NCBI RefSeq assembly: GCF_013001025.1
Contig: NZ_CP053021.1
Location: 2,435,501-2,499,500 of the forward strand
Origin: Sphingobium yanoikuyae
GTDB taxonomy: Bacteria; Pseudomonadota; Alphaproteobacteria; Sphingomonadales; Sphingomonadaceae
Direction of reading: 5' to 3'
DNA: 64,000 nt
The notes beneath the pieces are model-generated. The model had not been told where the DNA came from and did no database searches. It saw nothing but the letters and a program-made list of their open reading frames with translations. How positions within the stretch are numbered: position 1 is the stretch's first letter; every line of letters starts with the position of its first letter. The position numbers were made by a program, and so were the translations under genes. Shown one piece after another: positions 35,196-46,100 of the stretch.

Positions 35196-37406
35196 ATGAA
35201 CTTCGGATTGAACGATGAGCAGGAGCTGCTGCGCGATACCTTTGCTCGCTTCTTCGACGAGCACAGCTCCATGGCGCGGGTGCGGCAAGCCGGGGAAGCC
35301 GGCGGCTTCGATCTGGCGTTATGGCAGGGCCTCGCAAACCTTGGCACTTTCGCCATGCGGGTTTCGGAAGCGGCCGGGGGACTAGGCCTCAGCACGCTCG
35401 ATGCCGCCTTGGTGCTCGAAGAAGCGGGACGGACCCTGGCATCAGGTCCACTTGCCGAGACGATCGTTGCCGCTGCCTTGCTTGGCGAGCTTGGCGAGCC
35501 GAGCGCAGAGCCTGTGCTGGGGCAAGTTCTGGGTGGCACTCGCATCGCGACTCTGGCCTTCCATGACATTGCGAAGCGGTCTGTTCAGTGGCTGGCGGGC
35601 GGAGCTGTCGCAGACCTTGTCATCGCCCGCGACGGTAATGAGGTGGTCCTGCTGTCCCTCACGCCTGAAAACCGCAAAGCAGAGGGCAACCTCGCGTCCA
35701 ACGGCATCGGCGAGGTCGACCTTTCCCGCGCCGCGCGGGTCGATCTCGCATCGGGTCAGGAAGCTGTCACTCGCTTTGCCGCCGCCATCGAGGAGTGGCG
35801 CCTGCTCACCAGCGCAATGTTATCGGGCCTTGCCAGGCAGGCCGTGCATCTGGCGGCTGACTATGCCTGCGAGCGACAGGCGTTCGGCGTTCCGATCGGA
35901 ACGTTTCAGGCGATATCGCATCCCCTCGCCAATTTCATTACGGAGATCGATGGCGGCAAATATTTCGTCTGGAAAGTGCTCCACGAGGTGGCTCATCGCA
36001 CGCCGAAAGCCGGAGCCCTCATCCCTCTGGCACTGTGGTGGAACGGCCGGGTCGCGACCATGGCCGTCGTGCAAGGCCTTCGAACATTCGGCGGGTATGG
36101 GCTCACCACAGAGTACGATATTCATCTCTACAACCTGCGCGCAAAGGCGCTGCAGCTCATCGCCGGCGATCCCGATCGCTTGCTTGGCGAGGCTGGGGCG
36201 CGGCTTTATGCGAACACGGGCTCGGCGCTTCCCGATGTGGGCGAGATTTCCATCGATTTCGATCTGGGGTCCGAAGCGGCAGAGCTGGCTGCAGAGCTTG
36301 ATGCGTTCTTCCAGGAGACCTTGACGCCGGACCTGAGAGCCCATGCCCATTACTCGTGGGACGGTCATCATCCTGCGGTTCACAAGAAGCTTGCCGAGGC
36401 GAACCTCCTGTTCCCAGCATGGCCCAAGGCCAAAGGCGGGCGCGGCGTTTCGCCTTATGCCAGTCACGCCGCCGCCCAGGTTTGGGAAGAACATGGTTGG
36501 TCCAGCCATGCCAAAGGGACAACGCAGATGGTCGCTGCGATCATCGAGCGCTTCGGCAGCGAGGATCTGAAGCGAGACGTGCTGGAGCCGATCCTTGCAG
36601 GAGACGTGATCTGTAGTCTCGGCTATTCGGAACCGGGGTCGGGATCGGACGTCTTTGCCGCACAATGCCGGGCAGTGCCCGAGGGCAACGGTTGGCGTAT
36701 CGACGGCACCAAGATGTTCACCAGCGGTGCCAATCTGTCCGACTACGTGCTGATGCTGACGCGCACCAACCCGCAGGTGGCGAAGCATAAGGGCCTGACG
36801 ATGTTCATCCTGCCGCTCAAGAGCGACGGGGTGAGCGTGCAACCGGTCTTCACTTTCCAGGACGAGCGCACGAACGTCACCTTCTACGACGGCGTTTTCG
36901 TGCCCGACAGCTACCGGCTTGGGGAAATCGACGGCGGGGTTAAAACCATGAGCGCCGGTCTTGAGCTTGAGCATGGCGGAGGCTTCTTCAAGTCGCAGTT
37001 CGCACTCCTGCGCGCGGCAGAGGCTTTATGCCGGGAATTGCAGGGCGCAGAAGGTGGCCCGCTGATTCAGGAGCCTTCGGCACAGCGCCGCCTTGCGCGG
37101 GCGACGGCACACTGCCTGATTTCAGAGATGCTGGGCCTGCGCTCGCTGTGGGCAACCGAGGAAAAGCAGCCCATTCCAGGTGCGGGGCCGATGGCGAAAA
37201 TGTTCTCTTCCGAGAAGTTCCTGGAGGACGCTAACGACCTGCTCGAGCTGACGGCGCCCGCGTCGCTATCCAAACGGGACGGACCGGCCGGCTTCATCAA
37301 CCTCAGCTATCGGCATGCCCACGGCACGACCATCTACGGCGGCACAAGCGAAGTTCACCGCAGCATGATCGCCGAGCGCGCGCTTGGCCTTCCCCGAAGC
37401 CGCTGA
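35196..37406 (+). CDS. Fused double acyl-CoA dehydrogenase
   Basis: A 736-residue protein made of two acyl-CoA dehydrogenase folds in one chain. The N-terminal half (about 1-365; NFGLNDEQELLRDTFARFF, RQAFGVPIGTFQAISH, FGGYGLTTEYDIHLY) is followed by a second half (about 375-735; GYSEPGSGSDVFAA, HGTTIYGGTSEVHRSMIAERALG). Separate half-size subunits of this kind form alpha2beta2 dehydrogenases for steroid side chains in actinobacteria, so a fused version is notable. The ATG at 35196 is preferred over 35148, which lies inside the previous gene. Confidence 0.88.
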   Translation: MNFGLNDEQELLRDTFARFFDEHSSMARVRQAGEAGGFDLALWQGLANLGTFAMRVSEAAGGLGLSTLDAALVLEEAGRTLASGPLAETIVAAALLGELGEPSAEPVLGQVLGGTRIATLAFHDIAKRSVQWLAGGAVADLVIARDGNEVVLLSLTPENRKAEGNLASNGIGEVDLSRAARVDLASGQEAVTRFAAAIEEWRLLTSAMLSGLARQAVHLAADYACERQAFGVPIGTFQAISHPLANFITEIDGGKYFVWKVLHEVAHRTPKAGALIPLALWWNGRVATMAVVQGLRTFGGYGLTTEYDIHLYNLRAKALQLIAGDPDRLLGEAGARLYANTGSALPDVGEISIDFDLGSEAAELAAELDAFFQETLTPDLRAHAHYSWDGHHPAVHKKLAEANLLFPAWPKAKGGRGVSPYASHAAAQVWEEHGWSSHAKGTTQMVAAIIERFGSEDLKRDVLEPILAGDVICSLGYSEPGSGSDVFAAQCRAVPEGNGWRIDGTKMFTSGANLSDYVLMLTRTNPQVAKHKGLTMFILPLKSDGVSVQPVFTFQDERTNVTFYDGVFVPDSYRLGEIDGGVKTMSAGLELEHGGGFFKSQFALLRAAEALCRELQGAEGGPLIQEPSAQRRLARATAHCLISEMLGLRSLWATEEKQPIPGAGPMAKMFSSEKFLEDANDLLELTAPASLSKRDGPAGFINLSYRHAHGTTIYGGTSEVHRSMIAERALGLPRSR

Positions 37407-37412
37407 TGGGAG

Positions 37413-38240
37413 ATGACCATGGCTGACGCACCTCACATGCTTGTCGAGATCCAGGGACCGATCGTCATCTGCACGCTCAATCGGCCCGAGAAGCTCAATG
37501 CAATGACCCAGGGGATGATGGACATCTTCCGGGAGGCCCTCACGCTCCTGCGGGACAGCGATGAATTGAAGGTCATGCTGATCCGGGCGACCGGACGTTA
37601 TTTCTGCGCAGGGGCCGATCTCAAGGGCGGGAAGAAGCCGGCCTCGATGACGGCTCGCGGAATCCGGGAAAATCATCGGCTCGGCGTCTATGGCGTTCGC
37701 GCGATCTACGATGAGATGGAGCACATCGAAAAGCCGATCGTCATCGGCCATCATGCCAAGTGCGTCGGCGGCGGACTGGAGCTCTCGCTGGCATGCGATT
37801 TTCGTTTCGCGGCGGAGAGCGCGTCCTATGCTTTCCCCGAAGGCCTCTTCGGCGTTCTTCCCGCATCCAACGGTGTAAGCCGCTTGACGCGTCTGTGCGG
37901 ACCGCACTGGGCACGCTGGCTGATCATGGCCAACAAATCGGCATCCGCGGATCTCGCACTCACGATCGGCCTCGTCCACCAGGTCTTTCCCGATGAGTCG
38001 TTCGAGCAGGACCTGATGGAATTCTGCCGGCACCTCGCAAGGCAAAACGGCGAGCAAATGGGCGCCGCCAAAGTGGCCGTCGAACTTGCTGCCGAGCTGG
38101 GTCGCGATTCAGCGGCGCATGTCGAGCGGATGGCGAACAGCGCTCTGATGCTGAACCCCGATTATCTCGAACGCCTTGAAACCTACCTCGCCGGGGTCGG
38201 CTCGAAGGACAAGTTGGCCGATGCGGGCGAACCGGCATGA
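37413..38240 (+). CDS. Enoyl-CoA hydratase/isomerase family protein
   Basis: A 275-residue crotonase-fold protein, starting 6 bases after the double dehydrogenase gene. The oxyanion-hole regions are FCAGADLKGG and KCVGGGLELSLACDFRFA. The usual second catalytic glutamate position is in AFPEGLFGVLPASNG, so hydratase activity is plausible. It would act on the enoyl-CoA made by the upstream enzyme. Confidence 0.87.
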   Translation: MTMADAPHMLVEIQGPIVICTLNRPEKLNAMTQGMMDIFREALTLLRDSDELKVMLIRATGRYFCAGADLKGGKKPASMTARGIRENHRLGVYGVRAIYDEMEHIEKPIVIGHHAKCVGGGLELSLACDFRFAAESASYAFPEGLFGVLPASNGVSRLTRLCGPHWARWLIMANKSASADLALTIGLVHQVFPDESFEQDLMEFCRHLARQNGEQMGAAKVAVELAAELGRDSAAHVERMANSALMLNPDYLERLETYLAGVGSKDKLADAGEPA

Positions 38241-38298
38241 AGTCGCCCCGGATCACGACCTCTCATTTGGCCGCGCCGCGCGGCATCAAGGATAAGCG

Positions 38299-39030
38299 AT
38301 GAAACAGGAAATTGAGGCAAATCGATCGGTCTCAACGAGGGGCGACGCAAAGGCGCCTGCGGCAAGCCTGACCGTCACCGCTGCGGTCATGAGCCGGCGC
38401 GCTACCCGCGCGTTCACGAACCGGCCGGTCGCGCTCGATGTGTTGAAACGCGTGCTGGAAAAGGCCCGCTTTGCGCCGTCGGGATGCAACTTCCAGCCAT
38501 GGGAAGCGACCGTCCTCACCGGCGCGGCGCTTGGCGACCTGCAAGCGAAGATGCGGCAATTGCCGCCGCAGGATCCTGTGGAATACGTGATCCAGCCCGC
38601 CGACATCGGCGCCGACTATCTCGCACGCCTGGCCGAGAACGGTGATCGACAGTACACGGCCGAAGGTATTGCCCGGGACGATGCGGCAGGTCGTCAGGCT
38701 TCGGTAATGCGCAATTACTGCGGGTTTGGCGCCCCAGTTCTGCTGCTGTGTTATTTCCCTCGCGTCATGGGACCGCCGCAGTGGTCGGACATCGGCATGT
38801 GGCTCCAAACCGTGATGCTGCTTTTGCGAGAGGAAGGGCTGGATAGCTGTCCCCAAGAGTTCCTGTCGCTCTACGCCCGGGTCATCAAGGACCACATCGG
38901 CGTCAGCGATGAAACCCACATCTTCTTCTGCGGGCTCGCCATAGGCCATGCCGACCGAACAGCACCGGTCAACAACTTCGAACGGCCTCGCGTCCCCTTG
39001 GACCAGCAAGTTCGCTTTGTGGGTTTTTGA
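38299..39030 (+). CDS. Nitroreductase-family FMN oxidoreductase
   Basis: A 243-residue nitroreductase-fold protein. FMN-binding features are MSRRATRAFTNRPV (conserved Arg-Ser/Arg-like loop), RFAPSGCNFQPW, and the C-terminal CGLAIGHADRTAPVNNFERPR. Such enzymes often reduce quinones, nitroarenes or enones. In this operon, an enone reduction or flavin supply is as likely as nitro reduction. It is 58 bases after the hydratase gene. Confidence 0.85.
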   Translation: MKQEIEANRSVSTRGDAKAPAASLTVTAAVMSRRATRAFTNRPVALDVLKRVLEKARFAPSGCNFQPWEATVLTGAALGDLQAKMRQLPPQDPVEYVIQPADIGADYLARLAENGDRQYTAEGIARDDAAGRQASVMRNYCGFGAPVLLLCYFPRVMGPPQWSDIGMWLQTVMLLLREEGLDSCPQEFLSLYARVIKDHIGVSDETHIFFCGLAIGHADRTAPVNNFERPRVPLDQQVRFVGF

Positions 39031-39063
39031 AACGGCCGATTACCTTCACGGGAGGAATGAGAA

Positions 39064-39534
39064 ATGGAATTTGATGTCGCATGCTGGCGGGGACCGGCCC
39101 TGCCCCTAACCCCTGAGGAGCTTGCCGATCATTACGCGGCTGGACAGCTCTGCAAGATCTACGCGCTGGGAATGGACCTGCGCGACTATGACTTGGCGCG
39201 CAGCGCGTTCGCCGACGAGGCGAAGATTCAGGGGAAGGTCGGGCTTGAACCGGTCGATGAAAGCCTGCCAGCAACGTACGCGGTTGCCTCTAGCTTCAAG
39301 GCTACGCAGCACCTCATAGCGAACCAGCACGTCGCGCTAAACGGCGACCAGGCGACCGTCTGGAGCTATGGTGTTGCGCACCACAAGGTCGCAAAGGGTG
39401 ACGAACGAGACGAAATCATCGCCGGCGTCCAGTACCGCGACACCTGCCGCCGTTATCCCACAGGCTGGCTCATCGTTGAGCGCAGCATCGCTAATCAATG
39501 GGTCGACATGCAGCCCCGCGCCTCGAAGATCTGA
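39064..39534 (+). CDS. SnoaL/NTF2-like protein
   Basis: A 156-residue NTF2-like cone-fold protein, of the SnoaL_4 type that includes dehydratases and ketosteroid isomerase relatives. Visible parts are LTPEELADHYAAGQLCKIYALGMDLRDYDLARSAF and HLIANQHVALNGDQATVWSYGVAHH, a typical sheet segment. The ATG follows GGGAGGAATGAGAA. It is the last gene of the second catabolic operon and may isomerise or dehydrate an intermediate. The residues alone do not settle which. Confidence 0.8.
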   Translation: MEFDVACWRGPALPLTPEELADHYAAGQLCKIYALGMDLRDYDLARSAFADEAKIQGKVGLEPVDESLPATYAVASSFKATQHLIANQHVALNGDQATVWSYGVAHHKVAKGDERDEIIAGVQYRDTCRRYPTGWLIVERSIANQWVDMQPRASKI

Positions 39535-40093
39535 CGTCCTGAGGCCCATTGGTGCGGCCTCAACACTACGGTCTGTCGATGGATGCCGATCAGCTTGGCT
39601 GTGATGTGTGGACCGGCGCTGGGGCTGGTCCTTTATCTTTGACGATCTATCATCTTGAATTGTCGTAAAAAACGGCGTTGGCCGGGGTCCCGATAGGCGC
39701 CGTTCGGGACCCCGGAATGCGCCAGTTTAAGCCTAACAATCAACGCAATAGCTTCCGTGAGAACCGGGTCCCACTCTAATGCTGATCCACACGCTGATTC
39801 GCGTGCGGACAAACCCGGAAGCATGGCGGCTGAATTTGAGGGACATTTGTAATAAGCGCCATCATCCTCCCATTTTAGGGACCGTTGCCTATCTCAAACA
39901 GCCGTTGCGCGTACGGATTGGTTCAGGAGGAGCTTGGACAAAGCCCACGTCGCCCTCGGCTAGGCGGCGCCATTCCGACGAAGGACTTGATCGGCCCTCC
40001 TTCCGGGGGCCAGACTGTACCTAGTAGGCTTGGTCGTCCTGACCGCGGTCGAACAGCGACCCGATTCGTCGCGTTCCGGGGGGAACCGTAAGC
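39535..40093. other. Gap between the catabolic operon and the defence island
   Basis: No gene is supported. The main feature is the strong stem-loop at 39684-39713. The flanks have no domain-bearing frame. The gap may hold the downstream end of a lost insertion element, but I cannot identify one. The promoter of the DUF6361 operon is probably in the last 100 bases. Confidence 0.5.
39684..39713. repeat. 10-bp perfect inverted repeat (stem-loop)
   Basis: GGGGTCCCGA and TCGGGACCCC pair perfectly around a 10-base loop. It lies 150 bases after the SnoaL-like gene and could end that operon in a factor-dependent way, but no U-tract follows. It could also be part of an old mobile-element end. Confidence 0.5.
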
Positions 40094-41308
40094 TTGTCGT
40101 CTTTTGGTTTTACGTTCCTATCGCGCAAGGCGCTTGGGCAAGCAGAGCAGATGATGTTCGGTGCCAACGCCGGTGTGCGCGACGAGGTCGGCTTCCTCAT
40201 CGTCCACCAACGCTACTCGGATCATCTTTTTCCAGGCACGTCCGTCCTGCACACCCGATTGCGCTACGCGCTCCTCATTCCTTGGCTGTATCAAAGCCTG
40301 CGCGCCAAGCGACCCGTGCCGAAGGATTTCGCGCAGGCCTTCGTCGATCTCGAACATGCCCTGATCGGCCGCCTTCAATTCAAGGAAGGTGCCGGCGAGC
40401 CGGACGGTGTGATCGGTGGTGACGTCTTCCCCCGCGCCATCAGCCAGCCACCGGCCTATGTGTATTGGACCGCGCTCGCCAAATGGGGACTGATCAGCAC
40501 GCGGCCCGACGGGCGCCCCTGGAGCCGGTCGGACATGGCGAGGCTTCTCGCTGCCGGAACCAAGAAATCCCTCCTCGACGATGACGATAAGCCGCTAGAA
40601 ACGGTGGCGTGGCCGATCACCGGGATGATCGAAGCGCCTCCTGAATGGAACGGCACCGGCAAGCTGACTCTCGAACTCTCCGACCCTGAGCGGGAGTTCC
40701 TGGCGCGCAAGCTGCGCGCGGTACGCTCGCCAACCGATCCACGCGAACCTTCGCTCCTGTCCAGGCTGGTCGGGCGCCCCCTCTCAGACGTGTCACATTG
40801 TTGGAACGACGAGATCCTCGGCGTGGCAGGCAATGAAACGGTACGCCTGAAGCGCGCAGGACAGGCCGCCGCACTCTCAGCGATCGGCCGTGCCATTTAT
40901 GCCGCCTTGGTCGAGACCCTGAAGGAGGAGCGTGACAAGCGTCCGCAAGAGAGGGCACATCGAGAGGATCTCGCCAAAATCATAGCGGAATGGGGCGCCC
41001 CGGCCGCCGCCCTCGATTTCGCCCAGTTTCTCGACGACGTCGGTCACCTACCGGCCCCCGTCGAGGCAGCGCTTCGCGAAACGCATGCGTGGGTCCGCTC
41101 TAAGGCCAAGGATCCCCTCCCATTGCTCGGCGTCTATGAGAAGGCCGAATATAGTCGCAAGGGCGACCGGGCCCGCCTCGCCAACAACCAGTTCGGGGTC
41201 GATCGGCGCATGGAATGGCAAGCCGACAAGCATGGCTATGCCGAGCCGCTGCACTATCGCTGGGGCAATGTGAAACGCCTGCTTCGGGATCTGGAGGGCG
41301 TCGCGTGA
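40094..41308 (+). CDS. DUF6361 protein, first gene of a putative defence operon
   Basis: A 404-residue protein of the DUF6361 family. The N-terminal signature is present: SSFGFTFLSRKALGQAEQ, then RDEVGFLIVHQRYSDHLFPGTS and RLRYALLIPWLYQSL. The biochemical function of the family is unknown to me. The start is the TTG at 40094, which keeps the conserved N-terminus and has GGGGGGAA upstream. Its stop overlaps the GTG start of the phospholipase-D-like gene (GTGA). Co-translation with a PLD protein and a helicase suggests that it serves one complex, possibly in phage defence. Confidence 0.75.
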   Translation: MSSFGFTFLSRKALGQAEQMMFGANAGVRDEVGFLIVHQRYSDHLFPGTSVLHTRLRYALLIPWLYQSLRAKRPVPKDFAQAFVDLEHALIGRLQFKEGAGEPDGVIGGDVFPRAISQPPAYVYWTALAKWGLISTRPDGRPWSRSDMARLLAAGTKKSLLDDDDKPLETVAWPITGMIEAPPEWNGTGKLTLELSDPEREFLARKLRAVRSPTDPREPSLLSRLVGRPLSDVSHCWNDEILGVAGNETVRLKRAGQAAALSAIGRAIYAALVETLKEERDKRPQERAHREDLAKIIAEWGAPAAALDFAQFLDDVGHLPAPVEAALRETHAWVRSKAKDPLPLLGVYEKAEYSRKGDRARLANNQFGVDRRMEWQADKHGYAEPLHYRWGNVKRLLRDLEGVA

Positions 41309-43113
41309 AGGAGCGGCCGCCAGCCTGGCCTGGGCAGCCCTATCTCGACGAACTGCGGCCAGAGCGCGGCGAGACCGTTCGGCTCGCCTTGTTCGCGACC
41401 TACTCGGTAGACCTGTCCGCGATCGCGGCAACGCTGCTGGCGCTGATCGGACGGAACAATGAGAAGGGAAGCGGCGCCGCGATCGATTTCGCGGAGGCCG
41501 TCGATCAGTTACGCGACCGAGTGCGGATCATCATTCAGCGCGGAAGGATAGCGAAGCCGATCGCCCTGCCCCGCGTCGCGGGTATTCTTGATCAGTTCGT
41601 CGTCGAGCAAACGCATGACGAGCGCGAGCGGAGCTGGCATCCGAAAATCGCGCTAGTGGCTTACGAAAACGAAAAGGGGGGGACGCGGTGGAAGTTCTGG
41701 ATCGGAAGCCGCAATCTCACCCGAACCCAGGATCTGGAGCTCGGCGTCCTTCTCGACGGGCGCGAGAAGCGCGGCAAAGGCAGGGCAGCCCTCAAGGGCG
41801 TTGGGCAGCTTGGTGCTAACCTCGCCAAGGCAGCCGGGCGCTCTGACGCGTCGGCTATTGGCGGGGAGTTGGATACCGTCTGGTGGGAAGCGCCCGAGGG
41901 CTTCTGCCTACGCGCTCTCCTCGATGGGCTTATCGCCGACGTTGCTCTCCCGGTCGCCCCTCCCAAGGGCGCGATCGACGGCCTCACGATCGTCAGTCCG
42001 TTCCTGTCTGCCGACTTCTTGAAAACGGCGGGACGGTGGGGGCCCGACGGCTCCCGAACCTTGATTTCGTCGATGCCAGCGTTGGTCGACATGGCGAATA
42101 GACCGAGTGCCCCGCTCACCGCCTTCTCGCGCGTTCTCGCCTATGCGGCTCCGGACGAGACGATCGAGAAGACGCTGTCGGCGCCTTCTGCAGCATCGCC
42201 AGCCGAGGACGACGACGCCGAGCCGCAGCCAATGGCGCTTCACGCCAAGTTGGTCGCCTTTCATCGCGGCGAAACGACGATCGTCCGGGTCGGCAGTGCA
42301 AACGCCACTGGGCGCGCCTGGTCAGGGCGCAATTCGGAAGTGATGATCGAACTCGAGGCGAGCGACGCCTTCAATCCCGGCCTCGAATTCCTGATCGGGA
42401 AGGCCACGCCAATCACGATCGACGAGCTCGCGCAGACGAAGGCCGCCGACACCAGTGCGGTCGATGCGCTCGAGGAATCCCGCAAGGCACTGATAGCGTC
42501 TTGGGACCCGATCTTGCGCCGTGATGGAGATCGCTTCGTCCTGGACGCTAGAGCGGTACCGCGGCTTGCCCATGAGGGACACCTTTTCTCCGCCGGGCAC
42601 GCCAACAGCGACCTTCTCGCATGGCCGCAAAGCGGCACTCGCCTCGATCTGGGGATACTGCCGCTGTCGATCCAATCCGCGTTCATTCAGGTCCAGATCG
42701 CATCGGGCGATGAGGCGCTACGGTGGATGCAGCGGGTGGAGGTCGATCCGCCCCTTGATGAGGCGCGAGACCTCGCTGCGCTTGCGACCCACATGGGCCT
42801 GCGCGCCTTTCACGACTGGATGCGGGCAAGGCTGAACGGCGAGACAATTCCCGCCGGCGATTTCGCCTGGGACGAAGATGTGGGTGGATCAGCCAGGACG
42901 CGCTCGTCCTTCGGAGACGGGCGGTTGACGCTTGAAGATATTCTCACCGCCTGGGCGCGAGACCCGGGCGCGTTCGCAAGGGTCGACAAGCAATTCGCCC
43001 CCTACGTCGAAGCGCTGCTTGCTCATGACGGCAGCCTCACCGCGGAAGAGAAGAAGGATCTGAACGAGCTCCGGCAGATCTGGGCAATGGCCCGCACGCA
43101 GCTCGTCCCATGA
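41305..43113 (+). CDS. Phospholipase D-like protein (putative nuclease)
   Basis: A 602-residue protein with two PLD half-sites. The first has H112-P-K114 with GSRN at 134-137. The second has H313-A-K315 with GSAN at 330-333. PLD-fold proteins beside helicases are usually nucleases. The canonical downstream aspartate of the HKD motif is not obvious in either half, so activity is uncertain. The GTG start at 41305 overlaps the DUF6361 stop, and its own stop overlaps the helicase ATG (ATGA). It is the middle gene of a tightly coupled three-gene unit. Confidence 0.8.
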   Translation: MKERPPAWPGQPYLDELRPERGETVRLALFATYSVDLSAIAATLLALIGRNNEKGSGAAIDFAEAVDQLRDRVRIIIQRGRIAKPIALPRVAGILDQFVVEQTHDERERSWHPKIALVAYENEKGGTRWKFWIGSRNLTRTQDLELGVLLDGREKRGKGRAALKGVGQLGANLAKAAGRSDASAIGGELDTVWWEAPEGFCLRALLDGLIADVALPVAPPKGAIDGLTIVSPFLSADFLKTAGRWGPDGSRTLISSMPALVDMANRPSAPLTAFSRVLAYAAPDETIEKTLSAPSAASPAEDDDAEPQPMALHAKLVAFHRGETTIVRVGSANATGRAWSGRNSEVMIELEASDAFNPGLEFLIGKATPITIDELAQTKAADTSAVDALEESRKALIASWDPILRRDGDRFVLDARAVPRLAHEGHLFSAGHANSDLLAWPQSGTRLDLGILPLSIQSAFIQVQIASGDEALRWMQRVEVDPPLDEARDLAALATHMGLRAFHDWMRARLNGETIPAGDFAWDEDVGGSARTRSSFGDGRLTLEDILTAWARDPGAFARVDKQFAPYVEALLAHDGSLTAEEKKDLNELRQIWAMARTQLVP

Positions 43114-46100
43114 GCGCCTCTTCAAAGCCCTTCCAGAAGGCGACCATCGCGGCCGCGACACAGGCTCTTCGGGGCGCTAACCCGCTGCGCCGATTCCTCG
43201 TCGCCGACGAGGTCGGCCTCGGCAAAACCGTCGTTGCCCGTGACACGCTGGCCGCCCTTTGTGAAAAAGCGCGCAAGTTCACGGTCTATTACATCTCTAG
43301 CGGCCACAAGGTGGCCGATCAGAATAAAACCGAGCTGCTGCGCTTCCTCGACGAAGAGGCAGCGGACGCAGCGCTCTCGAAGATCGACCGCGTCGGCCTC
43401 ATCCCGTTTGAACAGAAACGCGCCGGCAGCCTGCGCCTCTACGCGTTCACCCCCCTCACCTCGTTCTCGGGCACGAAGCGCCTCTATGGCGGGAAGGCGG
43501 TCGAGCGAGCCTTCATCAAGTTGCTGCTGGACGAAATCTACCCCGGCCTGACCGACGCATTCCCGAAGAACTTCATCGAGCATGGTGCCACGACGGGCTG
43601 GCGCTGGGCGGTCGCCGAGGCTCAAGAAAAGTATGCGCACGCCTCCTCCGGATTCAAGACCGCCTACGGTCGGGCGCTCCGCAGTGAATTTGGCACGCCG
43701 GCGCGTGACGCGATCGCCAAGATGGCCAACGATTCCACGATTTCGGATGGCCACACGATCGGCCTGATGCGGAAAGCGCTGGCGCAGGCGGCGCTCGACT
43801 CGGCTATGCCGCATCTCGTGATCCTCGACGAGTTCCAGTGTTACCGCGAATTGCTCGACGCCAGCGCCGACAATCCCCTCGCGCGACAGCTGCTCCACGG
43901 AAAGGACGGAGATACCGCCCCGCCCATCCTGCTGCTCTCCGCCACGCCCTATCGCTTCTACGCGGAACGTTGGGAAACCGGAGCCGGCGCCGCACCCCAT
44001 ATCGAGCTTTTCGATCTAATCGCGTTTCTGGGCGGCGCCGACATTCGCGCGAAGGCGGAGACGCAATTCCGTCGGTTCGGCGACCTGCTCCATCTTATTG
44101 GCCGGCTACCGGTCGAGAGCCGCCAGCCTGCGATCGCGGAGGCAGAGACGATCAAGCACGACCTTGAGGCCCTGCTGACGCCCCTCATGTCGCGGACCGA
44201 GCGCCCGGCAGTCCGAGAAGGCAAGGAGCCGCCGCCAAAGCCGGTGCGGATCGAACCACACGACCTCGACGTCTACCGCCATTTCACCAACGGGGTCGAC
44301 GAGAAGCTAAGGACGTCGACGATCGCGTACTGGCTGTCGGTTCCCCTGCCCGCCCAGTCGCTTGGCGAAAGGTATCAGATCGCGCGGGACCGAGACTTCC
44401 CGGCCACGCGGAGCGTTCCGCGGCTTGGCGTCACCACTTGGTCCAAACCTCCGCGGGATGGTTGGGGGAGTGCGAAGCTTCGAGCGCTCAGCGAAATCGT
44501 TTCGACCGAAGCGCTGGCCTTACCCTGGATGCTGCCCTCGCTCGCCTGGTGGGACGTCGCCGGTCCATGGGCGAAAGTCGACCAGCCGCAGAAAATGCTG
44601 ATCTTCAGCCGGTTCAGGGCTACACCCCAGAGCGTGGCCGCCCTCGTCAGCCTGGAGGTCGAACGCACGTTCGTGGCGAAACCAAGCCTCCGTTATCAGG
44701 ACGCCTGGAAGAAGCGCCACCTCAACCCCAAGCCCAATCAGGGGCCGACCCTGGCGCTCTTCCACCCTAGCCCATTCCTGATCCGCGCGGTCGATCCACT
44801 GGATGTCCGCGCCGGCGCATCGATCAAGCAGATCCGCGCCCGTGCCCGGCAACAGATCATACGCGCGCTGCCGGCATCCATTGCGCCTCAAGCCCCTAAC
44901 AGGCGCGATGGTCGCCGCCGCAAGCCCGGATGGGCGGTGCTCGCCGCGATCGAAGCTGCGCAAAGGCAGCCCTACGCGCGCGAATTTGCAACGATCCAGA
45001 GAGACTGGGCTTGGGCCGCCCCGAAGGACGCCGCGCTGCAGTCGCTTCTCAAGCTGCGCGATGAAGCAGAGCCGATCAGCTGGATCAGCAAATGGGAGCT
45101 CGACGCCCTTGTTGACATCGCGCTGGGTGCGCCGGGTGTTGTCGCGGGCCGAGCGCTTTATCGGCACCTGCCGGACCTGTTCGACTTCAAAGCCAAGCAT
45201 TTCCGCAAACTGGCGCGGTTCTGCTGGACGAAGCTTCGCACCTATCTCGATCGTCCGGTTTTTTGGGCCGTTCTCCCTGGAAAGGACGCCACGGCCAAAT
45301 ATCAGCGCGCCTGCGTTGAAGGCTGCCTTGAGGCAGTGCTCGATGAGCATTTCTGGCTGCGTAAATCGAAGGTCGGCGCGGCCGGCCTGATCGACGATCT
45401 GTCCGCGGCGTTGTCCGCCAACATTGGCACGTTCGGCTTCAAGGGTCCGGCCAAGAAGGACAAGATCCGCATTCGCTGTCATGCGGCCGTGCCGTTTGGT
45501 GCGACCGAAAGCGAGACCCTGCGCCAGGATCAAGGCGACGACACCCAGAGGCCCGCTCGTTCGGAGGAAATCCGCAGCGCCTTCAACACGCCCTTTTGGC
45601 CCTATATTCTCGCCACCACGTCAGTCGGTCAGGAAGGTCTCGATTTCCATAGCTGGTGCGACCGGCTCGGTCACTGGGATCTATGTTCGAGCCCGGTCGA
45701 TCTGGAACAGAGGGAAGGACGCGTTCAGCGCTTCGGCGGGCTAACGGTGCGGCGCCCGCTCGTCGCAAAGCTCGGGCCCGACGCCTTGGCCGCAGCGCGG
45801 AGCGATGGCAGTTCGCCCTGGGAGGCGATCGCAGCCTGCGCCAACGAGACCTTCAAGGACGACGAAACCGGTCTCACGCCATGGTGGACCTTGCCCGGCG
45901 CAGAACTCAAGCGGCACCTGTTCGCGCTGCCACAGAGCCGCGACATTGATCGCTTCGCGAAGCTGAAGACCCAGCGGCTGCTCTACCGAGTGGCGCTTGG
46001 CCAACCCGATCAGGAGGATCTGGTCGAGCTTCTCACCAATGACGATCCCGAGGCCATGCGCTCACTGCAGCGCCTTACGCTGGACCTATCTGCCTTCGCG

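Noticed and set aside
35820..36974. A 384-residue minus-strand frame
   Set aside because: It is antisense to the double acyl-CoA dehydrogenase gene and has no recognisable family features.
44520..45533. A 337-residue minus-strand frame in the helicase gene
   Set aside because: The helicase frame carries conserved motifs on both sides. The antisense frame has none.
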